A DNA stretch of 26,483 nt from an uncultured Peptococcaceae bacterium (GCA_958417755.1 CATZDY010000032.1:1-26483); one strand, 5' to 3'; positions 16,340 through 25,600 are shown, counted from the stretch's first letter. The notes: generated by a model not told the origin, from the letters alone. Made by a program: numbers and translations.

Positions 16340-17341
16340 ATGGCGTATAATATTACCTTAATACCAGGGGACGGGATAGGGCCTGAAATTGCCCATGCTG
16401 CCCGGCGCATTATTGATGCCACAGGGGTGGACATTACCTGGGAAGAAGTCAAAGCTGGCGCTGAGGTCATGGAGGCTTATGGCACACCATTGCCTGATTA
16501 TGTATTGGATTCAGTGAAAAAAAATAAAATCGCTTTAAAAGGTCCCTTAACCACGCCGGTGGGCAAAGGATTTCGCAGTGTGAATGTCACCTTGCGTCAG
16601 GAATTAAATCTTTATGCCAATGTAAGACCTGCTCGTACCTTACCAGGCATTACCACTAGATATGATAATGTGGATATTGTGGTGGTGAGGGAAAACACAG
16701 AGGACTTGTATGCAGGGATTGAACACCGGGTGGGCAAGGATGCTGCAGAAAGCATTAAAATCATTACCCGGGAGGCTTCGGAGCGGGTGGCCAAATATGC
16801 CTTTGAATTGGCCCGGCAGCAAGGGCGCAAAAAAGTAACTGCCGTACATAAAGCCAATATCATGAAATTAAGTGATGGCTTGTTCCTGGAAAGTGCTAGA
16901 CATGTATCCCAAGATTATCCTGATATTGTGTTTGAGGATATGATTGTGGATGCCATGTGCATGAAACTGGTACAAGGACCAGAACAATATGATGTATTGG
17001 TTTTGCCCAATTTGTATGGTGATATTGTGAGCGATCTCTGTGCCGGCCTGGTGGGGGGCTTAGGGGTAGCACCAGGCGCCAACATTGGTATGGAGGCAGC
17101 GGTATTTGAACCAGTGCATGGCAGTGCTCCTAAACATGCGGGGAAAAACAAGGTCAATCCTTTGGCCATTACCATGTCTGGCGTGATGATGTTAAGGCAT
17201 TTGGGAGAAATCGAGGCAGCAGACCGAATTGACCAAGCCATTCTCAGTGTTTTACAAGAGAAAAAAGCAGTGACCTATGATTTGGGGGGCACTGCATCCA
17301 CCAGTGAAATGGCAGATGCTATTATTGCCAAATTGACCTAA
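16340..17341 (+). CDS. Isocitrate dehydrogenase-type decarboxylating dehydrogenase (short NAD-IDH/IPMDH class)
   Basis: 333 residues of the beta-decarboxylating dehydrogenase family (MAYNITLIPGDGIGPEI start). The substrate segment GFRSVNVTLRQELNLYANVR has Ser80, Asn82, Arg86 and Arg96, the Ser-x-Asn pattern of isocitrate enzymes rather than isopropylmalate dehydrogenases. Lys171 and Asp204/228/232 fit the catalytic Lys and metal ligands. The cofactor is uncertain. In HGSAPKHAGKNKVNP, Lys265 and Val272 resemble the NADP-type E. coli enzyme (Lys344, Val351), but His266 replaces Tyr345 and Gly317 stands where Arg395 would be. AGGAGG favours ATG 16340 over 16334. Last gene of the cluster, making 2-oxoglutarate from isocitrate; homoisocitrate dehydrogenase is the alternative. 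Confidence 0.88.
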   Translation: MAYNITLIPGDGIGPEIAHAARRIIDATGVDITWEEVKAGAEVMEAYGTPLPDYVLDSVKKNKIALKGPLTTPVGKGFRSVNVTLRQELNLYANVRPARTLPGITTRYDNVDIVVVRENTEDLYAGIEHRVGKDAAESIKIITREASERVAKYAFELARQQGRKKVTAVHKANIMKLSDGLFLESARHVSQDYPDIVFEDMIVDAMCMKLVQGPEQYDVLVLPNLYGDIVSDLCAGLVGGLGVAPGANIGMEAAVFEPVHGSAPKHAGKNKVNPLAITMSGVMMLRHLGEIEAADRIDQAILSVLQEKKAVTYDLGGTASTSEMADAIIAKLT

Positions 17342-17364
17342 TGTGAAAAAGGCGATTGGAATCA

Positions 17365-17400
17365 AAAAACCAGCGTGTGTAATGCATACGCTGGTTTTTG
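17365..17400 (+). terminator. Intrinsic terminator closing the citrate/2-oxoglutarate cluster
   Basis: Perfect 12-bp stem AAAAACCAGCGT/ACGCTGGTTTTT (17365-17376 with 17388-17399) with an 11-nt loop. The T run forms the 3' arm end, so it can work on both strands. It lies 24 nt after the dehydrogenase stop codon. Confidence 0.85.
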
Positions 17401-17402
17401 CT

Positions 17403-18031
17403 ATGGGTTAAATCTTATTTTGTTATTAAACTTATTATGAATCAGTCAATAAAATTTGTTTTTCTTTTTTATTGTATTGCAGAAATCAGCTGTAAAATAA
17501 TACTTTTTGAGTAAGTATACGAAGCCAAGAAGAAAATTGTTAAATTCATTGACATCATTGTTTTCAATATTCTTTTATAAAACATTTTTTATTGATTTGA
17601 TAGACGAAAATCTTCTTACAAGCCCTCATAAATGCTTATGATACCATAAGAAAATGGCTTAAAATCAAGGTTTTCCGCATATCGTCGTTTATCTTGCCGT
17701 ATCTCCGTACAAAGTCGTTTTGTGAGACCGGGCACCATTTGGGCACCAAGAACCTGTGTAGGATATTGTTTGAAAATCTCTTCCTTTCCATTCCGTTCCC
17801 ATATTTCAGAATAATTTTTGGAAGAGCAAGCATAGGAAGAGGGTACCCTCTTCCGAAAAATCGCTCGTTGGGAATGCCTCCAAACCCTCTTTCTGTTTTC
17901 ACAAATGGCTATCCACTGTGAGGCTTACAAAACGGAATGGAAAAACAGGGGAAAATGTGGTACGATAAAAGCCAGAAAGCAATGACGCTATTTTTATAAA
18001 GTAAATTGCCTAAAAAGTTAAGAAATATCTC
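17403..18031. other. Intergenic stretch without a convincing gene
   Basis: About 630 bases between the terminator and the TerD-type gene. Overlapping open frames on both strands around 17636-17920 have no ribosome binding site and look unlike known proteins. Visible structure includes a tandem GGGCACCA / GGCACCA motif at about 17730-17747 and the 20-base palindrome listed separately. It could be an interspersed repeat or degraded mobile DNA. Confidence 0.4.
17835..17854. repeat. Perfect 20-base palindrome
   Basis: GGAAGAGGGTACCCTCTTCC is exactly self-complementary with no spacer. With no loop bases, it suits a dimeric protein-binding site or a recombination/repeat core better than an RNA hairpin. 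No neighbouring promoter is evident. Confidence 0.6.
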
Positions 18032-19231
18032 TTATTTATGGCTGGTTCTCCATTGGAATCCAAAACCATAGTATTGATCCACTTGCTTATGTCCGGAAAA
18101 AAAGCGTTCCTCCCGTTTGATTTCTAATTGATTTTCTGTACCAGTTATGCTGGCTATCACGCAAAAGCGATGGCGATTGGTGGGATTGTCCAGTTGTATG
18201 ATAATGTCAGGGGCCCCCTGTTGTTTTAAAACCACAGCAGCATTGGTATTGCTCCAAGTCGGTACCCCATCGTAAATATAAGCAAAAACCACGGCAAAGG
18301 CAATCAACTCCGGTTTTTTAAACCACATATTTTCTCCCTTATCACTGGCCCCTGTGCGATCGTCTTGATCAAGGTAAATAAAAGGCAAATCTTTGGCACA
18401 ACCATAAGTATTTCCCAAAGCTTGGATGACCCCCTGTTCACCTGTTTTCAAGCGATACATGCAAGCAAGATCCAAATCCACTGCTTTTCCACTAAACAAA
18501 CCTTTCTTTTTACAGGTGTGCCAATTCAAATGAACATGAATTTCTTTATTGTTCTTATCAAGGCTAATTTTATGTCTGTCTCCGCACTTTTTAAGGCAAA
18601 TGGGATCCATAGGGAGTGGATTTTTCCCATGATTTCCTTCCCCAAGAACCTTTTGATGGTCTGAAAAGGGATTTGTCGGTATTGGTGGGATTTGTCCCTG
18701 TTGCCCAACAGGAGATATCTCTTCACCACCAAAATGGGCTAACAATGCGCTGAGTCCTCCGTTAAAGCCACTGGCAACAATGGAAAGCCGCCATAAGCCA
18801 TCCTTTTCATATACTTCACAAAGAATCAAGGCTTTCTCCTGGGTAAAATGATTCCCGGAAAAAGAAAAGGATGCTAAGGTTTGTTGTTCTGCCAAAAGGC
18901 TCAACACTCCATGGTCCATATCTTGCATGACAACATCCCCGTCAGCAGCCACAGTGATGACCAACTTTTTGATTGAGGAGGGGATTTGATTAAAATCAAT
19001 CAAAAAACTGGTGCTTGTATTATCTATTTCCATGGTAATGGCTTTTTCAGGAGTGCTTGTTTGATTGTAGAAAACAAAATATCTATCATCCGACAGTTTG
19101 TCCTGTTTATCTACTCCAAAACAAGTAATATCTGCTGCCCCTTTTTTCATTTGTATTGATGCCTTTAAAACAACCTTTGTTGAGCCAGTCAAGTTTGTAA
19201 GTTTTATTTTTTGCCCCTTTTGTAAATTCAT
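18032..19231 (-). CDS. Tandem TerD-domain stress protein, TerD/TerA-like
   Basis: 399 residues with two TerD-fold halves. The N-terminal half (about 1-165) starts NLQKGQKIKL and contains FLIDFNQIPSSIKKLVITVA, typical of TerD/TerZ. Its usual acidic DLD metal site is weakened to ADIT. The C-terminal half (about 225-395) has VDLDLACMYRLKTG, QALGNTYG, YLDQDDRTGASDKGEN and FAYIYDGVPTW, strongly TerA-like with acidic calcium-site residues kept. A Pro/Gly-rich linker joins them. TerD-family proteins are linked to tellurite, oxidative and envelope stress and phage defence; the exact role is unknown. No terC or other ter gene is in view. ATG 19231 is chosen over the upstream TTG because AAGGA precedes it by 7 nt. 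It follows the sensor kinase gene by about 100 nt on the same strand and may be co-transcribed. Confidence 0.88.
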   Translation of the reverse strand: MNLQKGQKIKLTNLTGSTKVVLKASIQMKKGAADITCFGVDKQDKLSDDRYFVFYNQTSTPEKAITMEIDNTSTSFLIDFNQIPSSIKKLVITVAADGDVVMQDMDHGVLSLLAEQQTLASFSFSGNHFTQEKALILCEVYEKDGLWRLSIVASGFNGGLSALLAHFGGEEISPVGQQGQIPPIPTNPFSDHQKVLGEGNHGKNPLPMDPICLKKCGDRHKISLDKNNKEIHVHLNWHTCKKKGLFSGKAVDLDLACMYRLKTGEQGVIQALGNTYGCAKDLPFIYLDQDDRTGASDKGENMWFKKPELIAFAVVFAYIYDGVPTWSNTNAAVVLKQQGAPDIIIQLDNPTNRHRFCVIASITGTENQLEIKREERFFSGHKQVDQYYGFGFQWRTSHK

Positions 19232-19334
19232 TGTTATTCCTTCTTTCTGCAAGCCAATATACTGATAAGTTGTAATGATGAGCCCTAGGATAAACCTGAT
19301 AAAATTTCATACATTAATGGACCAAATCAAATCC

Positions 19335-20387
19335 TCATTGTTTTGGCAAAACGATGGTTACAGTGGTTCCTTCATTGATTTCACTTTCAACAGTGACAAT
19401 CCCTTGATAGAAAGAGATAATCTTCTGGACAATGGTTAATCCCAAGCCATTGCCCTCTGTGGCATGGGAGGTATCCCCTTGATAAAATTTATCAAATAGA
19501 TGTTTTTGGGTTTTTGTATCCATGCCACACCCATGATCTTTGACCTTAAACACAATATTATCATAATAATCTTCTAGCTTGATTTGAATTTCCGTACCTT
19601 GGGGGGAAAATTTAATGGCATTATCCAGTACATTGACCCAAATTTGATTGATAAGTTCTTCATTGCCATAAAAAAGAATTTCATCAAGTTCCACTGTTAA
19701 AGACAATTCTTTTTCCATCCATTTTGATTCAAACAATACGATTGTACGTCGAATTTGCTCGGTTAAATGAAAAGTTTTATTATCCTGGTTGATGGTGTGT
19801 TGTTCAATTTTAGATAAATTTAAAACATTAGTAGCCAGTAATAACAATCTATTGGCTTCGTAAATGATGATATCCAGATATTCATTTCTTTCCTCTGGGG
19901 AAAGATTGTTTTTTTTCAAAAGTTTTGCAAATCCGCAAAGGGAGGCAATGGGGGTTTTAAACTCATGGGAAAAATTATTGATAAAATCTGTGCGCAGTAT
20001 TTCAATGCTGCCCAATGCTTCTGCCATGTGATTAAAATAATTACTCAATTCATGCAGTTCATGGGGGCGAAAAGAGCTGTCCAGTTGAATGCGGGCCTGA
20101 AAATTTCCATTGGCCAATTCTTTGGTGGCTGTAATCAATTCCCGAAAAGGTTTTAAGGGAAATCGACTGATGATAGCTGTGATGCTTGCTCCAATGATGA
20201 TGCTAAGGATAGCTATAAAAACAATGATGTTCAATGGCGTAGGCTTTATGAATTCAGTAATCAGTTCCAATTTATATAGTAGAACAATGGTAGTGCCTGC
20301 GACATTAAAGGCAATGAAAATAATGAAAAATACAATCAATGAGAATTTAAAGGCAAGTTTTCTGGAAAAATTTTTATCTTGTTTCAA
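19335..20387 (-). CDS. Sensor histidine kinase with a very short extracytoplasmic loop
   Basis: 350 residues. Two membrane segments (about 13-38 and 51-74) are separated by only about 12 residues. They are followed by HAMP (about 75-127), DHp with His141 in NNFSHEFKTPIASL, and HATPase with VLDNAIKFSP, DHGCGMD and GNGLGLTIVQ. Such a short loop marks an intramembrane-sensing type of kinase, a group often tied to antibiotic or envelope stress and to adjacent transporter genes. The start is TTG at 20387, overlapping the TGA of the regulator gene (TTGA), so the two are translationally coupled. The divergent efflux genes suggest it controls drug or peptide export. Confidence 0.93.
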   Translation of the reverse strand: MKQDKNFSRKLAFKFSLIVFFIIFIAFNVAGTTIVLLYKLELITEFIKPTPLNIIVFIAILSIIIGASITAIISRFPLKPFRELITATKELANGNFQARIQLDSSFRPHELHELSNYFNHMAEALGSIEILRTDFINNFSHEFKTPIASLCGFAKLLKKNNLSPEERNEYLDIIIYEANRLLLLATNVLNLSKIEQHTINQDNKTFHLTEQIRRTIVLFESKWMEKELSLTVELDEILFYGNEELINQIWVNVLDNAIKFSPQGTEIQIKLEDYYDNIVFKVKDHGCGMDTKTQKHLFDKFYQGDTSHATEGNGLGLTIVQKIISFYQGIVTVESEINEGTTVTIVLPKQ

Positions 20388-21058
20388 ACTTTTTTCACCG
20401 CCTTATACCCAAGCCCACGGACTGTGATGATTTCAAATTCAGGATACTGTTCAAATCGTTTACGCAAACGGTTTATATGTACATTCACTGTATTTTCCGT
20501 AGTTTTGGTATCCATACCCCAAATTTCATCCATCAATTGAATGCGAGTAAAAATTTTGCCAGGATAAGAAAGCAGTTTATATAAAAGATAAAACTCTTTT
20601 TGGGGTAAAGTTTGTAGTGCCTCCTTGCGGGAAACAGTTAAAGAATCATAATCTAAAACAACATCTCCCATGGTTATTTTATGGTTATTCACAATACTGG
20701 CCCTTCGCAGCAAAGCTTTGATTCTCAACAACATTTCCTCTTCATCCACTGGTTTGGTCATATAGTCATCAGTGCCCACAAGAAAGCCTCTTTTTTTATC
20801 CTCAGGAAGCTGTTTTGCTGATACCATTAAAATCGGAATCACATCATCACAATCTCTTAATTGTTTCGTCAACTCATAACCATCCATGTGAGGCATCATA
20901 ATATCCAGAACAATTAAATCAATATGTTGCTTGTCTAAAATCTCCAAAGCTTCCAAGCCATCAGAGGCCAAGAAAGGAAAATAACCATTGGCTTTTAATA
21001 CAGCATGCATGAATTTTCTGATATGCTTATCATCTTCCACCACTAATATATGAAACAT
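20384..21058 (-). CDS. OmpR/PhoB-family response regulator
   Basis: 224 residues. The receiver (about 1-118) starts MFHILVVEDDKHIRKFM, with the acidic pocket and phosphoacceptor Asp52 in IDLIVLDIMMPHMDGYEL. The C-terminal winged helix (about 128-224) has QKEFYLLYKLLSYPGKIFTRIQL, DEIWG and VNVHINRLRKRF. ATG 21058 is chosen because AGGGGTGA precedes it; the frame is open upstream without a better site. It pairs with the kinase whose gene overlaps its 3' end. It likely regulates its own operon and the divergent efflux genes. The inverted repeat at 21067-21093 is a candidate binding site. Confidence 0.95.
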   Translation of the reverse strand: MFHILVVEDDKHIRKFMHAVLKANGYFPFLASDGLEALEILDKQHIDLIVLDIMMPHMDGYELTKQLRDCDDVIPILMVSAKQLPEDKKRGFLVGTDDYMTKPVDEEEMLLRIKALLRRASIVNNHKITMGDVVLDYDSLTVSRKEALQTLPQKEFYLLYKLLSYPGKIFTRIQLMDEIWGMDTKTTENTVNVHINRLRKRFEQYPEFEIITVRGLGYKAVKKV

Positions 21059-21066
21059 GAAATTCA

Positions 21067-21093
21067 CCCCTATCATGTATTATACTATAGGGG
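21067..21093 (-). promoter_or_regulatory. Response regulator promoter -10 inside an inverted repeat
   Basis: CCCCTAT (21067-21073) and ATAGGGG (21087-21093) form a 7-bp inverted repeat. Between them the minus strand carries a perfect TATAAT (21084-21079). The -35 is poor (CCAAAA at 17 nt), which fits an activated promoter. The start would be near 21072, only about 14 nt before the ATG. Confidence 0.45.
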
Positions 21094-21131
21094 TTTTGAA
21101 ATTTTGGAAAATAGAAAAAAGAATTTTATTT

Positions 21132-21154
21132 AAAAAATCCTTCCAGGATTTTTT
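21132..21154. terminator. Terminator-like hairpin in the divergent intergenic region
   Basis: Perfect 9-bp stem AAAAAATCC/GGATTTTTT (21132-21140 with 21146-21154) with a 5-nt loop and T runs on both strands. It lies upstream of both divergent genes, so its likely job is to insulate them from each other or from opposing transcripts. Confidence 0.5.
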
Positions 21155-21176
21155 GTTTTTATAGGGCCAGTTTATT

Positions 21177-21204
21177 TTGAGTTTATCTTTTTGCTTTATA
21201 TTAG
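21177..21204 (+). promoter_or_regulatory. Possible promoter of the efflux genes
   Basis: TTGAGT (21177-21182) and TATTAG (21199-21204) with a 16-nt spacer, about 120 nt before the membrane-fusion gene start. The region is very AT-rich, so other placements are possible. Confidence 0.3.
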
Positions 21205-21322
21205 ATTTATATAAAGTTTAAAACTATAGAAAAGAGGTGTTCATACAACTATTTTATGATTAACCAAAGAACTAAATCTACAATCAATAAAATGATTGCA
21301 TCCATAGGGAGGTAAACTTGGT

Positions 21323-22618
21323 TTGAAAAGACTCAAAATTTTATGGCAAGGAATCTGTCTTGTATTTATCACAATGGTACTGTTCACAGGTTGCAATGAA
21401 ACAAAATCAGAGGATAATACAGTGGCCATTAGTGTTGAGACAAAAACAATCGCAGCTGAAACCATTGAACAGTATAAAACCATTTCTTCCACAGTATTGG
21501 CTGAAAACGAAGTAGCCGTTGTGCCTAAGGTCAGTGGAACTGTGCTCAAAGTGTACCATCAGGTTGGCGATAGGGTGAAAGCAGGGGACATTCTTTTTGA
21601 AATTGAGGCCAGTGACTTGGAGGTTCAGGTTGAATCAGCCCAAGCTGCCCTCAGCTCTTCCCAAGCTTCTTTGGTTTCAGCCCAGGCGAACTATGAAAAA
21701 GAGACTGGAAGCAATATGGAAAATAAGCTTTCCCAGCTGCAAGCAGATGTAGACAATTTGGAATTGCAATATCAAAACTTGCTTGATACTTATGAAAAGA
21801 ATGAACAACTGTATGAAGCAGATGTCATCTCAAAACAAACATTGGATGATTCAAAATTGAATGTAGATACGACCAAAACTCAGTTAGAAGCAGCAAAAGA
21901 AGAGTTGCGCATTACCGAACAAAAGTCCCAAGCTGAAACAAAAAAAATATCCCAAGCTTCTGTCAATCAGGCCAAAGCTTCTGTGGAACAGGCGCAATCC
22001 TCATTAAAAAGCGCTGAACAACAATTGTCTTATGCAAAAGTTGTTGCTGAAATAGATGGCATGATCAGTAGTTGTCAAGTTACCGAGGGATCCACAGTAA
22101 CCCCCCAAAGCACTGCCATGACTTTGGTGGACATGGATCGGGTAAAAATATCTTTTCAAGTATCTGATGATGTCATCAACCAAATCAAAGTAGGGGCCAA
22201 GGCATATATTTCGATTCAAGCGGCTTCGGACGAGCCCTTTGAAGGAACCGTATCCACCATTGCCCCAGCAGCAAATAGTAGCACAATGCTCTATCCAGTG
22301 GAAATCTATATTGATAATGCCGATCATGTTATCAAACAAGGCATGTTTGCTTCTTTACAATTGGTTTTAGGAGTAAAAGAGAATACAATATCAGTTCCCA
22401 TTGAAGCGATAGTTGAAGAAAACGGCGTGCACTATGTGTATGTTGTGGATGAAAATAATATTGCGCATCAAAAAGAAATTCAAATCGGCATCCAAAATGA
22501 TACCAATGTGGAGGTAACAGAAGGAATTGAAATAGGTGACAAAGTTGTGGTTACAGGGCAAGACTTTCTATCAGATGGCATTCTGGTCAATATAACGAAA
22601 AATAGCAAAAATTCGTAA
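21323..22618 (+). CDS. RND efflux periplasmic adaptor (membrane fusion protein), lipoprotein
   Basis: 431 residues. The N-terminal hydrophobic segment ends in a lipobox-like LFTGC with Cys24, so it is probably lipid-anchored on the outer face of the membrane. Next come a biotinyl/lipoyl-type half motif (VVPKVSGTVLKVYHQVGDRVKAG split around the hairpin), a long coiled-coil hairpin (about 105-235, rich in Gln/Ala/Ser), the second lipoyl half, a beta-barrel and a membrane-proximal domain. It couples the RND pump to export. The start is TTG 21323, with GGGAGG about 9 nt upstream. It ends 17 nt before the pump gene, so the two form one operon. It is divergent from the two-component system genes. 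The substrate is unknown. Confidence 0.92.
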   Translation: MKRLKILWQGICLVFITMVLFTGCNETKSEDNTVAISVETKTIAAETIEQYKTISSTVLAENEVAVVPKVSGTVLKVYHQVGDRVKAGDILFEIEASDLEVQVESAQAALSSSQASLVSAQANYEKETGSNMENKLSQLQADVDNLELQYQNLLDTYEKNEQLYEADVISKQTLDDSKLNVDTTKTQLEAAKEELRITEQKSQAETKKISQASVNQAKASVEQAQSSLKSAEQQLSYAKVVAEIDGMISSCQVTEGSTVTPQSTAMTLVDMDRVKISFQVSDDVINQIKVGAKAYISIQAASDEPFEGTVSTIAPAANSSTMLYPVEIYIDNADHVIKQGMFASLQLVLGVKENTISVPIEAIVEENGVHYVYVVDENNIAHQKEIQIGIQNDTNVEVTEGIEIGDKVVVTGQDFLSDGILVNITKNSKNS

Positions 22619-22635
22619 AGGGAAAGGGATTTAAA

Positions 22636-25600
22636 GTGGATATAACAAAAATTTCTATCAAAAGGCCTGTTACCATCATCATGGTGATGTGTATTGTGGT
22701 TATTCTTGGCTTTGTATCACTATCAAATATGAAAATGGAATTAATGTCCTCCGTTGATGTGCCCATGGCCTTGGTTATGACAAACTACGAAGGTGCAGGA
22801 CCGGAAGAAGTGGAATCTTTGGTGACAGAGGCGATTGAAGGTGCTGTGGCCAATGTAGCAGATATAGATAAAATTTCTTCCACTTCATCAGAGGGAACAT
22901 CCATGGTCATGGTGCAATTTAATTATGGCACGGATATGACTGAAGCCATCAATAACATTCGCGATAAAGTGAGCATGGTGGAAGCTACTTTACCAGATGA
23001 TGCTGATTCTCCTACCATCTTAAAGTTGGATATGAATTCCACCCCAGTGGCTTATGTGACAATTGCTTCCAATCATATGGATGATTCTCAATTGAAAAGT
23101 TTTGTTGAAGATAAAATTCAACCAAGGATTGAAAGGCAAAACGGGGTTGCTTCGGTGGATGTAACCGGGGGAATAGAAAAGGAAATCCGTATTGATATAA
23201 ATCCTGAAAAATTGGAAGGACTTGGTTTGGACATTGCGGAAATCGCCCGAATCGTAGCTGCTGAAAATACCAATGTGCCAGGTGGTACCATTGATTATGG
23301 CAATAAATCCCTAACCATTAGTAGCAAACTAAAAATGGCTAGCATGGAAGAAATCAAAAAAATTCCTATTGCAATTTCCCAAGGCGTGGTGGTTCAATTA
23401 CAAGATATTGGCCAGATATCGGAAACAGAAAAAGAAGTGGATACCATTAGCCGCTATAATGGAGAATCTTGCATAAACCTTTCCATTACCAAAGCCAGTG
23501 ACGGCAATACCATTACCACTGTGGACGCTGTAAAACAAGAGGTTTCCCAAATAGCCCAAGAGTATGATGATATTCATATTACAGTTGTCAATGATACAGC
23601 CCAAACCATCAAAGACTCCATCTATAATGTAATATCCAATATCTTCATTGCCGCCTTTTTGGCAATCTTGGTTCTCTTTCTTTTTCTGAAAAATTTTAAA
23701 TTAACCGGGGTCATTGCCATTTCCATGCCCTTGTCCATTGTCACCACCTTTGTGGTTCTGTATTTTTCCGGAACCTCCTTGAACCTCATATCCCTTGGGG
23801 GCTTATCCATTGGGGTAGGGATGCTTGTGGATAATTCTGTTGTTGTGATTGAGAATATTTTTCGCTATCGAACAACAGAAGGGTATGGTAAAATACAAGG
23901 TACCTACCGGGGGAGCAAAGAAATTCTAAGCGCCATTGTTGCTTCCACCCTTACCTCTGTGTTTATCTTTGTGCCCTTTATTTTTACCAGTGGCATGCTA
24001 TCGGAAATATTTACGGATTTGGCCTTGGCTGTGGTTATTTCGCTTTTGGTATCTCTCCTTGCAGCCCTTACCGTAGTGCCGATGCTTGCTGGTAATTATG
24101 TAGACCAGGTACAAAGAAACTATTTTCCAGCAAAATTGAATTGTATCAATCGATTTTTAGATTGGTTTGAAAAGGGATTTCAAAAACTAAATCTATTGTA
24201 TAGCAAAATATTAAAATTAGCCCTTCAATACAAAAAACGTACCCTCATCATTGTACTTTGTAGTTTTCTTGCTTCTTTGTTCTTATTGCCCTCAATCGGT
24301 ATGGAACTGATGCCTTCCTCTGATGAAGGTACCATCAGTATTACTGTGGAAGCACCAAAGGGAAGCAAAACGGAAAACGTCAATGCCTTATCCCTGAAGG
24401 TAGAAGAAATATTGCAGGAAATCCCTGAAATGCAATCCATCACAGTGGCCATTTCCAATGGCCAAGGAATTTCCAACAGCAATGGTCATACAAGTTCCAT
24501 TGATTGTGAACTGGTGGATAAAAAGGAAAGGGATAAAAGCAGCGATGAAATTGCGGAAGAAATTCGCAATCAAGTCAGGAATATCCCAGGAGCCAACATA
24601 ACTGTATCCACAACATCCTCCATGGGTTCCATGATGGGTGGCGGAGTAACAGTGGAGATTTACGGCGATGATTTAGATGTACTAGCAGATATGAGTGAGG
24701 AAATCCAAAGACAGATCGCCCAGATCGAGGGAACCAGGCAAATCACAAGTTCCCTTGAAAGCCAGGATCAACAAGTATCCATTTCCATCAACAAAGATAA
24801 AATACGTCAATATGGAATGACTGGCGCAGAGGTAGCCACCCAAATCAATCAAAATGTATCCGGTTATGTGGCCACTACCTTGAAAACAGAGGGCAATGAA
24901 ATGGATGTAAGAATCAGTTATCCTGAAAACGCGTATGCCAATTTGAATGATTTAGGTGATATGAATATCAAAACCAGTGCTGGTATTTATGTGCCTTTGT
25001 CATCCATTGCGGACATTGGGTTGGATACAACCCCAACCACCATTGATAGGTTAGACCAAACAAGATATGTCACCGTGACATGTGATATCTTTGGCCGTGA
25101 TTCAGGAAGTGTGAATCATGAGATCCAAAAGCTCATCAATCAAATGAGTTTTCCCCAAGGGTATACTGTATCGCTAGGGGGAAGCAATGAAATGATGAAT
25201 GAAACTTTTTCTGCTTTGGGTTTGGTTATTCTCTTGGCAATTCTATTTGTTTACATGGTCATGGCTGCCCAGTTTGAATCCTTTATCAATCCCTTTATCA
25301 TTATGTTTACCATTCCTTTGTTGGTCACCGGGGCTTTGTGCCTGCTCTTTATTGCCGGAGAACCCATAAGCATGACTGCCCTCATAGGATGTTTGGTCTT
25401 GGTGGGGATTGTTGTGAACAATGGGATTGTGCTGATTGATTTTATTAAGGTGCTAAGGGAACGGGATGGATTGGCGTTGGAAGAAGCTGTTTTAAAAGCC
25501 TGTCCAACCAGACTAAGGCCTATTCTTATGACTGCTGTTACCACCATTTTGGCTCAGTTTCCTATGATTTTTTCCAATGGAACCAATAGTGAAACCCTAC

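Noticed and set aside
17636..17921. Overlapping open frames on both strands in the gap after the dehydrogenase gene.
   Set aside because: No ribosome binding site, mirror-image frames over a palindrome, and no recognisable protein motif.
21254..21316. Short frame just before the membrane-fusion gene (MINQRTKS start), considered as a leader peptide.
   Set aside because: The GAGGTG upstream is too far from the ATG (about 16 nt) and the frame ends inside the ribosome site of the next gene; likely chance.
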